Program-made: the position numbers and the translations under genes | Shown: positions 1 through 6,446 of the stretch, in pieces | How the letters are laid out: each line of letters starts with the position of its first letter | Position numbering within the stretch: position 1 is the first letter of the stretch | The notes under the pieces: model-generated | The model's database searches: none | What the model saw: the letters and a program-made list of their open reading frames with translations, nothing else | Told to the model about the DNA's origin: nothing | Assembly: GCA_003535305.1 (NCBI GenBank) | Contig: DOHL01000047.1 | Location: 1 to 7,239, forward strand | Source of the DNA: Candidatus Acetothermia bacterium | Lineage (GTDB): Bacteria > Bipolaricaulota > Bipolaricaulia > UBA7950 | Length of the DNA stretch: 7,239 nucleotides | Direction: 5' to 3'

Positions 1-21
1 CATAATCAGGTGAAACTGTAC

Positions 22-41
22 AATTACACACTAATTACACA
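22..41. repeat. 9-bp direct repeat, 11-bp period
   Basis: AATTACACA occurs at 22-30 and again at 33-41, separated by CT. The 11-bp period is about one helical turn, which would put both copies on the same DNA face. It could be a regulator site for a gene outside or inside the window, or chance. Confidence 0.4.
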
Positions 42-82
42 AAACCTTCTTTCCTCATCACCTTCCTTTACCTCTTTCTTAA

Positions 83-117
83 CCTCGATCCTCGCACCTC
101 GCACCTCGAACCTTAAT
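83..117. repeat. Tandem heptamer repeat (CCTCGNN)
   Basis: Four head-to-tail 7-bp units are visible: CCTCGAT (83-89), CCTCGCA (90-96), CCTCGCA (97-103) and CCTCGAA (104-110). A degenerate fifth, CCTTAAT, lies at 111-117. The array sits in a longer pyrimidine-rich stretch (about 45-116) with almost no G on the + strand outside the repeat. It lies upstream of the candidate promoter of the large outer-membrane protein gene. Function is unknown; it resembles short tandem repeats that vary in copy number between strains. Confidence 0.75.
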
Positions 118-170
118 ACTTGGGGACAGGGTTTACCGAGCATTTCTTGGTTGCAGCGAGGGCGCCATAA

Positions 171-199
171 CTGGCATGGAACGCGACTTGGGTTACAAT
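171..199 (+). promoter_or_regulatory. Candidate sigma70-type promoter for the outer-membrane protein gene
   Basis: CTGGCA (171-176, 4 of 6 match to TTGACA) and TACAAT (194-199, 5 of 6 match to TATAAT) are 17 bp apart. Transcription would start near 206 and give a leader of about 64 nt before the start codon at 270. The -35 hexamer overlaps a small dyad, GCCA-TAAC-TGGC at 164-175, and TGGCAT (172-177) is matched by ATGCCA at 209-214. An alternative -10, TAGAAT at 223-228, lacks a good -35. Confidence 0.4.
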
Positions 200-254
200 T
201 TAATCAATATGCCAATGTCAAGTAGAATAGATCTGCGCCATCTGACAAACGAAC

Positions 255-258
255 GGAG
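255..258 (+). promoter_or_regulatory. Weak ribosome binding site of the 1317-aa gene
   Basis: GGAG lies 11 nt before the ATG at 270. It is the only purine-rich Shine-Dalgarno-like element near this start. The residues that follow the ATG form a normal signal peptide, which supports the start choice. Confidence 0.5.
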
Positions 259-269
259 CGAGTAGTGGG

Positions 270-3200
270 ATGAGATCCGGTCAAAGAGAAGGTCAATATA
301 GCGGATACCGATCGTTGCTGGGAGTTCTTGCTATCATTGCTGTTATCGTAATTGTTCATCCGGTATTCGCCCAAGATGATGAGCAATTTCAGATCGATAT
401 CTTCGGACAGAAGACGTGGACACTTCGTTATGGAATCGGAGATCTGCGCGGGTTGGGAAGATTTGGCGTTACACCAGGACACTTCATCTTTGATCAGTCA
501 TTGGTGGCCGATATCAGCGGCACTGCATTCGGCGTGCTGACAATCGCAGCACAGATCGATGATCAACGCCCGTTGCACATGCAGGAGTTCTCTATCAGTC
601 TCGATACGGAGAGAGTGCAGGGGTTGTTGGGGGGGGTCACCTTTGCCGGTGAAGGAGCATTCTTTTCTCCCCCAGCGCTGTTGGGGTTGCAAGTGGAATA
701 CCACCATGAAAGGGGCACGCTCCGCGCTGTGATCGGGCAGATGCAGGGAATTCCCCAGCAGAAGATCTTTCGCGGCATGACGAGTCGGGCGGAAATCACT
801 TTTTCCCGGCAGGTTCCTGCTCGACCGTGGGAAGTGCCGCCCTATCGCCGCCATCTTGCCGGCCTCGATTATCTCGTTCTCACCGTGCCGTTTATCGATG
901 ATTTCTCCCGCAGCTATGTGCGGTTCGATCTCTCCCCTTCTTTACGAGCCCTCCTGATCGACCACGGCTTTGAATATCTACTTGCAGTTATCGAAGAAGA
1001 ACTGCAAACTGAACTGACAAAAGGAGAGTTCGTTATCGTGCGCGGTGAAGCGGATTATCTGTTGTTGCGCCAAGGGGTGAACGGTCTGTTACGCCGGCGA
1101 ATTCGTGATTATATCAACGCTTATAATATCAAACACGGGCTTATCGAGGAGGCACGCAGAACTTACCCCTGGTACGAGGGGTCTGGCTATGAATTGGCCT
1201 TCCTTGCTGCGCTTGCCGGCTATGGGCAGATCGTTATCGACGATGCTATCCATCTATTGACCGATATACAGCGACAGCGATTCTACGATCTCGGGCGACG
1301 CGGAATCATCCCGGATTCCGTGGTCGTGGAAATCAGTTTTGATAACCGGATTTTTAAGCCTATCGACGGCGATCTTTACCGATTCGCTCTCTTCCCTGAC
1401 AAAGGGATCATTGAGCTAAAGTTCCCTCCATATTTTCTCCGTGGCGAGGAGCATGCAGTGCGTGTTGCCTTTGACTACGCCATCACAGGCAACATGTTTA
1501 TGTTGGGACTGGCTCTAATCCCTGACAGCGTGCGGGTCTATCTCAATGATACACTTCTCACTCACGCTATCGATTATTCAATTGACTATGAAATCGGCCT
1601 GTTGATCATCTTCCACCATGTGGGAGAAGAGGACATCATCCGCGTAGAATTCGAACGCGCCCGCGGCTGGTGGGGCGGATTCGCCGAATATCAGCGAACC
1701 TTCTACGGGGTTGTCCTCGACTTTCCCATAAGTGAAGAATTTGCGATCAGCATAAGCTTGCTGCGCGGAGCGGACACGCCCCTTCCAGCCGAAGAGAGAG
1801 ACCAGGCTCACACCATGCCGAATATGCATACCGTTGTCGGCGTTGCAGGGAGAGTAGACCGTCCTGGCTTTGCTGCCGATTTCACCGTTGGCTGGGCAGA
1901 TAATCGCTTTCCCCTCGATGATAATCTACGGCGTAATAAACCCAATGAGATAACGGATATCGTACCTATCGGAGAGTATCTCTTCTTCTCACATCTGGGA
2001 GGGATCAGCGTCTATCGCCACGGGAGTTGGAGTAGTTACGATACTTTCCACGGTCTCTCCGGCCGCCGTGTCTACGCGATGACAGGCACTGACAATAAAG
2101 CCTTCTTTGCCACCAACGCCGGATTGACCGTCGTTACACTGGACGGAGTGGCTCCGCTCGATTGGGTAGAGAACTGGCGTCGCTACTCTCGCGAGGAGGG
2201 TCTGCCTAATGAGACGGTCTACTCGCTCGCTGTCATCGGAGAGATACTGTGGATAGGCACTACAGCCGGTCTGGCCCGCGTTCCGATCGCGCAGATCGAT
2301 GATCGAGAGAGCTGGACTATCTATACCATAGCGCGCCATCCGCAGATGATCAGCGACACAATCTTCGCTATCGTCGATGCCGGCGAAACGATCTATCTCG
2401 GCACTGACAACGGGTTGATCAGATTCGAGGTTGCAGACGAGGTGTTCACTACCATTCCTGGAACAAAAGGGGACAGGATAACCGATTTACTATTAGTGGA
2501 ATCCGTTCTTTATGTTGCATGTGCCCGTGGCTTGCGCTTGTTCGTCGACGGCGAGTTTGACGGTTGGGTCATCTCCAGGCAGCGCGTACATTCCCTTGCG
2601 CAGCGTGATGGTGAACTCTTCTTCGGTACTGATCGCGGCCTTTATTCCGTACAGGGCGATATACTGATTGCCACAACAGCTATCACGGCGATTGCGATCG
2701 CTCCTAATGGCGCTCTCTGGGCCGGTTCCCGCGCCACAGCAGATTACGATCTCTCGCTATGGCGAATCGATGATCAGCAGAAAGTGGAATTTACCGGTTA
2801 TGATACGAAGATCGACGGCCGGGATATCACCCGCTTTATCGACATTCCGGCTGATGAGTACAGCGATAGAGGGATGCTTTTTAGCGCCTCTTTCCAGCGT
2901 GATTTCGGTGGGTTTCAGCTTGCAGGCACATTTGAAAAGATTTCGCCTCAATTCACTGCGATCGGCAGAGGAGACCGTCGTGATCGCACAGGGTGGACTT
3001 TGAGCGGCACGCACGCCATTACAACCGGAGTCTCACTTACTGCGACCCACGCCTATCAGAGGATCGATATGACAGGGGATACCCCGCGGACCCTTCTCAG
3101 CCATGGACTTGCGTTGACATGGAAGTTCGGCGGACAGCTCACTCTTTCCGCTGCGTATAATCTGGTCGATGATGTTAGATATCAAGCTGGCTTTGACCGA

Positions 3201-4223
3201 GAAAATTTCGTGTATGCCATCGATATCGACACACGATTCTTCCATGATACTCTCGCCCTTTCACTGAGTTGGATCGACTCGTTCGCCCGCGATTTCGCCA
3301 CTGAAGAGACGCGCCGTGAGAGCAAAGTAGTTGCGCAAATCCACTACCAGATAACCGAAGATCTCTCGCTCGCTGCCAATTGGACACGACCGACGACCTA
3401 TTTCGCCGGCAGGTTCAGTGGTCGTGATCATGGAGGTCTTACGCTCGCGTGGTCACAGCGCTTCGGAGTGATGACCTTGATCTCTCGCTATGATCTGACA
3501 GCAAGTCGCTCTCTGGCCGACAAAGACCTGCAGATAGATCATCTCGCCAATATTGGCTTCCGCTTCATTCGTGTCAATCTGCACGGTGTAAGCCTCACCC
3601 CTGTAATCACGCTGACGTGGAAGAATAATGGCGAAAGAGACGACATAACAGTCGCAGGGAGCCTGCGTGCCGGATTAGGGAACCTGGGCGCTGCTCTTAC
3701 CCTGCGGCGTAAACTACTAGGAGTATGGGAAGAGCGGCAACAGCAGATCGACCGGTTAAGCGGGCGCATCGACTACCAAGGGATCCCATTCCTTATTCCT
3801 TATTTGACGATCAGCAAAATTTCCAACTCCGTCACCTTCCGCGGGCAGAGACGGGCAACGATCACCCATGCCCTGACCACCGGGCTGACGTGGGAACCTG
3901 CAGACGCATTACATAATGATTTCTCTCTCACCCTGCGTGCGGTTACACGCCGGGAAGAGACAACAATAACGTATATGATCAGCAATACGCTGAGCTATCA
4001 CATTGCCGATGGCCTATCTGCGCATATCGAACTGCGCAGCGAAGCGAAAAAGACGATTGCCGGAATCGATCTTGCCGCCAGCTTGCGACCGACCGCCACT
4101 CTGCAGATAGCAGATAATTGGCGCCTCGTCTTCGCCTTTATTTACGCGATCGGAAATACCGCTGACTCCCCGAGATTTTATCATAGCCTCATCGGCGAAC
4201 TCTCTGTTGTCGCGAGTTTTTAG
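270..4223 (+). CDS. Giant outer-membrane beta-barrel protein with inserted beta-propeller
   Basis: The product is 1317 residues with no recognised gene name. Residues 1-34 form a signal peptide (hydrophobic stretch 16-29, then HPVFA before Q35). Residues 35-221 are beta-rich. Residues 222-345 are unusually helix-rich and charged. Residues 346-404 and 416-463 are two modules starting IPDSV and ending in RV(A/E)F. The second contains VYLND and DYSIDYEIG, like repeats in SprA-type outer-membrane proteins. Residues 464-558 have alternating barrel-like strands. Residues 561-834 form about seven propeller blades with motifs such as EEGLPNETVYSL and LWIGTTAGL, typical of two-component-regulator propeller repeats. 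Residues 867-1317 contain about two dozen amphipathic strands and end in VVASF, the terminal Phe expected for BAM-inserted barrels. Only one Cys is seen. Location in the outer membrane is well supported; transport, secretion or adhesion roles are guesses. It is convergent with hflC and probably monocistronic. Confidence 0.88.
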   Translation: MRSGQREGQYSGYRSLLGVLAIIAVIVIVHPVFAQDDEQFQIDIFGQKTWTLRYGIGDLRGLGRFGVTPGHFIFDQSLVADISGTAFGVLTIAAQIDDQRPLHMQEFSISLDTERVQGLLGGVTFAGEGAFFSPPALLGLQVEYHHERGTLRAVIGQMQGIPQQKIFRGMTSRAEITFSRQVPARPWEVPPYRRHLAGLDYLVLTVPFIDDFSRSYVRFDLSPSLRALLIDHGFEYLLAVIEEELQTELTKGEFVIVRGEADYLLLRQGVNGLLRRRIRDYINAYNIKHGLIEEARRTYPWYEGSGYELAFLAALAGYGQIVIDDAIHLLTDIQRQRFYDLGRRGIIPDSVVVEISFDNRIFKPIDGDLYRFALFPDKGIIELKFPPYFLRGEEHAVRVAFDYAITGNMFMLGLALIPDSVRVYLNDTLLTHAIDYSIDYEIGLLIIFHHVGEEDIIRVEFERARGWWGGFAEYQRTFYGVVLDFPISEEFAISISLLRGADTPLPAEERDQAHTMPNMHTVVGVAGRVDRPGFAADFTVGWADNRFPLDDNLRRNKPNEITDIVPIGEYLFFSHLGGISVYRHGSWSSYDTFHGLSGRRVYAMTGTDNKAFFATNAGLTVVTLDGVAPLDWVENWRRYSREEGLPNETVYSLAVIGEILWIGTTAGLARVPIAQIDDRESWTIYTIARHPQMISDTIFAIVDAGETIYLGTDNGLIRFEVADEVFTTIPGTKGDRITDLLLVESVLYVACARGLRLFVDGEFDGWVISRQRVHSLAQRDGELFFGTDRGLYSVQGDILIATTAITAIAIAPNGALWAGSRATADYDLSLWRIDDQQKVEFTGYDTKIDGRDITRFIDIPADEYSDRGMLFSASFQRDFGGFQLAGTFEKISPQFTAIGRGDRRDRTGWTLSGTHAITTGVSLTATHAYQRIDMTGDTPRTLLSHGLALTWKFGGQLTLSAAYNLVDDVRYQAGFDRENFVYAIDIDTRFFHDTLALSLSWIDSFARDFATEETRRESKVVAQIHYQITEDLSLAANWTRPTTYFAGRFSGRDHGGLTLAWSQRFGVMTLISRYDLTASRSLADKDLQIDHLANIGFRFIRVNLHGVSLTPVITLTWKNNGERDDITVAGSLRAGLGNLGAALTLRRKLLGVWEERQQQIDRLSGRIDYQGIPFLIPYLTISKISNSVTFRGQRRATITHALTTGLTWEPADALHNDFSLTLRAVTRREETTITYMISNTLSYHIADGLSAHIELRSEAKKTIAGIDLAASLRPTATLQIADNWRLVFAFIYAIGNTADSPRFYHSLIGELSVVASF

Positions 4224-4285
4224 CCGCGTTGTTCTGCTCGCGCTCCCAGTGTCTGTGAAGGATCTTTTCATCTCTTCCACCAGCA

Positions 4286-4316
4286 CTACTGCCGGAAGCT
4301 TTGCTCCCCGCAGTAG
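4286..4316. terminator. Imperfect hairpin between convergent genes
   Basis: CTACTGC (4286-4292) and GCAGTAG (4310-4316) are perfect 7-bp arms. Inside them, GG/CC (4294-4295 with 4307-4308) and AGC/GCT (4297-4299 with 4303-4305) also pair. This leaves two single mismatches and a TTT loop. It lies about 60 nt after each of the two convergent stop codons and can fold in either transcript. No T-run follows on either strand, so a classic intrinsic terminator is not shown. It may be a Rho-assisted or 3'-end stabilising structure. Confidence 0.45.
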
Positions 4317-4377
4317 CAACGGGTTTACTGAAACCTTACTTTACCGCGAAGTGTCAGTGAATAATGTGACTATCAAA

Positions 4378-5253
4378 CTATTCTCTTTCTACATCCCCTC
4401 TTATCCGTTCAAAGAACCGAAGGAAGTCGGAATCTGTCGACAGAACAACTGTAGTTCCTCCGAGCAGGGCGGCCTGATATGCCTCGAGGCTTCTCCAGAA
4501 CAGGAAGAAAGCGGGATTTTGAGTATGGGCGGCGAGATAGATCGCTGCTGCTCGTCCTTCTCCTTCACCGATCAGCGTTGCTGCTTCTCTTGCTGCTTCG
4601 GCCAAGAGGATTACGACATCACGATCAGCGGCTGATGTGATCTCCCGTGCCCGTCGCTCTCCTTCCGCCCGAAGTTCGGCCGCGACCCGTTGTCGTTCGG
4701 CGATCATACGATCGAAGACCGCTTGTTCGATCGCTGCCGGTAAATCAGCGCGTTTTATCCGTACATCTACGAGTTCGATTCCGAACTCGCGCAACTTCAC
4801 GCGACTCAGCTCGGTGATCCGTTGCAGAAACTCTATTCGCTGCTCGGAAACGATTTCGTCCAAAGTATGTTCAGCTAAGACATCGCGTAAATCCGAATAT
4901 ATCACGCCATCCAACCGCCGTAAAGCAAGGGGGATAGATCCCTGCACTGCCTCGACGAATAACCCGGGGTCGTCAATCCGCCAGATAGCGTAATTATCGA
5001 CCAACAGTCGCTTCCGATCAACGGTAATGATCTCCCGCGGTGGGATATCAAAATTGAGCAGGCGGGCGTCCAACAGCACAACACTCTGAATTAACGGTAG
5101 TTTGAAACTAATCCCTGGTTCTTGCACAATACGGACTATCTCATTGAACTGCAGAAGCACGGCGGTCTGTGTCTCATCCACTGTGAATGTGAACGCGCTG
5201 AAGGCGATTATCAGTATTACCACTACTCCCGCGATATAGATTATCCCTCTCAT
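4378..5253 (-). CDS. hflC: HflC, SPFH-domain modulator of FtsH protease
   Basis: The product is 291 residues, normal for HflC. One N-terminal membrane segment (about residues 4-24) anchors the protein in the inner membrane with the bulk outside the cytoplasm. A band-7/SPFH domain follows (about 22-180). Then comes an alanine-, arginine- and glutamate-rich coiled-coil with AERQRVAAELRAEGERRARE, and the HflC-typical FWRSLEAYQAAL and TTVVLSTDSDFLRFF near the C-terminus. In known systems HflC assembles with HflK around FtsH and tunes membrane-protein degradation. The ATG at 5253 shares one base with the hflK stop (TAATG). A strong GGAGG at 5263-5267 stands 9 nt before it, inside the last hflK codons, so the two are translationally coupled. 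The stop is TAG at 4378-4380. Confidence 0.95.
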   Translation of the reverse strand: MRGIIYIAGVVVILIIAFSAFTFTVDETQTAVLLQFNEIVRIVQEPGISFKLPLIQSVVLLDARLLNFDIPPREIITVDRKRLLVDNYAIWRIDDPGLFVEAVQGSIPLALRRLDGVIYSDLRDVLAEHTLDEIVSEQRIEFLQRITELSRVKLREFGIELVDVRIKRADLPAAIEQAVFDRMIAERQRVAAELRAEGERRAREITSAADRDVVILLAEAAREAATLIGEGEGRAAAIYLAAHTQNPAFFLFWRSLEAYQAALLGGTTVVLSTDSDFLRFFERIRGDVERE

Positions 5254-6245
5254 TATTTCTCACCTCCACCGGCAAGCCGCTCTAAGTCCAATAACGGCAG
5301 GATGCCGGTTGCTCCGTGACTGAGAATGATCTTCTTCATCCCCGGCATGATCGCTTCCATCGTTTCCAGATAGAGCCGCGCCGCTGTTACATCAGGGGCC
5401 AGCAAGTATTGTTCCAATACCTTGTTGAATCGAGCCACACTTCCTTCTGCCGCTTTGATCCGTCCCTCTCTGACGCCGCGGGCGTGTTCGATGATCTCGA
5501 AGGCCTCACCTTCTGCTATCGGAATAACTTCCATCGCATGGCGTTCTGCGATTTTGATCAGCCTCTCCCGATCATGCATTGCCGCACTCACGTCGTCGAA
5601 CGCAGCAATTACACGCCGCGGGGGAGTGACATCCTGGAGCTGGACAGTCGTGATTTCGATTCCTGTCTGGTAGAAATCCAGCAGTTCTTGGAGTTTCTGT
5701 TTTGTCTCCATCGCGATCGGCGCCCGCTCAACGGTCATCACGTCATCGATGCCGTGCCTCACTACTTGGACGCGCAGAATCGCCTCTGTCGCTTGGCGGA
5801 CGAGAACGGTCGGATCATCGACATGGAAAACGAAATTTTGTGGGTTGTGAACGCGATAGTGCACGATCACCTCGACATGGACGATTCCGTCGCCGGTAAG
5901 CATCAACGCTTCCTCATCGACGATGATATGGCGGGGAGCGCTGCGAAAACCGATCTCCTCTTTGCGTATTCCGAGAACATCTACTAAGCGAACCCGTTCA
6001 AACGGCGTGGGAAGCCGGAAATGCAATCCCGGCCCTACGGTTCGATTATAAGCGCCAAATCGCGTTATAAGCCCCACATCAGATGGTCCGACAGTGAATA
6101 TCCCACTGATCGTGTAGAGTCCCAAGCCGACCAGCAGGGCCAGGATCGCTAACCACTTGCCCTTTCCGCTTACTTGTCGACGCCATTGGTCAAGCCGTTC
6201 TTTGCGGTCATCGCCATCGATCCAATTGGAAAAATTTTGTCCCAT
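5253..6245 (-). CDS. hflK: HflK, SPFH-domain modulator of FtsH protease
   Basis: The chosen ATG at 6245 gives 330 residues. A GTG further upstream at 6257 overlaps the AGGAGG ribosome binding site (6257-6262), so it is rejected as the start. The product has a short charged cytoplasmic tail (1-30), a membrane segment (about 31-50), a SPFH/band-7 domain, and the HflK signatures QDVTPP, AFDDVSAAMHDRERLI, EVIPIAEGEA and LYLETMEAIMPGMKKIIL. It lacks the long Gly-rich N-terminal extension seen in E. coli HflK (about 419 residues), which fits a compact non-enterobacterial version. It is the partner of HflC in the inner-membrane complex that regulates FtsH. It is the first gene of the pair, preceded by 191 nt of non-coding DNA after the RluD-like gene. 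Confidence 0.95.
   Translation of the reverse strand: MGQNFSNWIDGDDRKERLDQWRRQVSGKGKWLAILALLVGLGLYTISGIFTVGPSDVGLITRFGAYNRTVGPGLHFRLPTPFERVRLVDVLGIRKEEIGFRSAPRHIIVDEEALMLTGDGIVHVEVIVHYRVHNPQNFVFHVDDPTVLVRQATEAILRVQVVRHGIDDVMTVERAPIAMETKQKLQELLDFYQTGIEITTVQLQDVTPPRRVIAAFDDVSAAMHDRERLIKIAERHAMEVIPIAEGEAFEIIEHARGVREGRIKAAEGSVARFNKVLEQYLLAPDVTAARLYLETMEAIMPGMKKIILSHGATGILPLLDLERLAGGGEK
5263..5267 (-). promoter_or_regulatory. Ribosome binding site of hflC inside hflK
   Basis: The minus strand reads GGAGG, 9 nt before the hflC ATG. The same bases encode part of the GGGEK tail of HflK, so ribosomes finishing hflK are placed to start hflC. Confidence 0.8.
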
Positions 6246-6256
6246 TATTACACACA

Positions 6257-6262
6257 CCTCCT
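6257..6262 (-). promoter_or_regulatory. Ribosome binding site of hflK
   Basis: The minus strand reads AGGAGG followed by TG, 9-11 nt before the ATG at 6245. It decides the start in favour of 6245. Its first three bases are paired in the adjacent hairpin at 6260-6277. Confidence 0.75.
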
Positions 6263-6277
6263 GAAATTTATTTCAGG
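6260..6277 (-). promoter_or_regulatory. Leader hairpin overlapping the hflK ribosome binding site
   Basis: CCTGAAA and TTTCAGG form a perfect 7-bp stem with a 4-nt A/T loop. In the mRNA the 3' arm ends in the AGG that begins the Shine-Dalgarno AGGAGG. Half of the ribosome binding site would therefore be paired when the stem forms. The stem is AT-rich in its inner part and could be temperature-sensitive. A regulatory role is inferred only. Confidence 0.4.
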
Positions 6278-6290
6278 CTGATCTTATCTT

Positions 6291-6320
6291 ATTACACTCG
6301 CCGGCACAAGGAGAGATCAA
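6291..6320 (-). promoter_or_regulatory. Candidate promoter of hflK-hflC
   Basis: On the minus strand, TTGATC (6315-6320, 4 of 6 to the -35 consensus) and TGTAAT (6291-6296, 5 of 6 to the -10 consensus) are 18 bp apart. Transcription would begin near 6284, giving a leader of about 40 nt that contains the hairpin at 6260-6277. Read-through from the RluD-like gene is also possible, because no terminator is visible between them. Confidence 0.4.
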
Positions 6321-6421
6321 TTTAATAGTACAGGAATAGGAATTTCTATTTTCTGAGGCTCTTGTAAAAGTATTATCCGATGGGCCTGCCCGAAGGACGC
6401 TAAGTTAAGGCAAATAGCACG

Positions 6422-6446
6422 CAGGCTGCGATATTGTCAGGCTGCG
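6422..6446. repeat. 9-bp direct repeat across the RluD-like stop codon
   Basis: CAGGCTGCG occurs at 6422-6430 and 6438-6446, a 16-bp period. The second copy covers the end of the pseudouridine synthase gene. CAGGCTG appears once more at 6274-6280, next to the hflK leader hairpin. No function is evident. Confidence 0.35.

Noticed and set aside
171..187. Sigma54-type promoter (TGGCATG element)
   Set aside because: The -24-like TGGCATG is good, but the expected TTGC at -12 is absent (GCGA instead).
10..225. 71-codon open frame on the + strand in the left intergenic region
   Set aside because: It starts with GTG, has no ribosome binding site, is Ser/Leu-rich low complexity from the pyrimidine tract, and overlaps the candidate promoter of the next gene.
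4211..4242. Inverted repeat CGCGAG/CTCGCG across the barrel gene stop codon as a terminator
   Set aside because: The arms are only 6 bp with a 20-nt loop and no T-run, so it is too weak to call.
4207..4635. 142-codon + strand frame spanning the convergent gap into hflC
   Set aside because: It overlaps the end of the barrel gene and antisense hflC, and its Ser/Cys-rich composition does not look like a protein.
5316..5987. 223-codon open frame antisense to hflK
   Set aside because: HflK on the other strand is unmistakable. The antisense product has no recognisable domain, no ribosome binding site and odd Cys/His content.
6246..6257. Start of hflK at GTG 6257
   Set aside because: That codon lies inside the Shine-Dalgarno sequence itself. 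The ATG at 6245 is correctly spaced.
6365..6436. Intrinsic terminator of the RluD-like gene
   Set aside because: The segments GGGC-CT-GCCC and nearby GC-rich patches do not form a stable stem with a sufficient loop, and no T-run follows.
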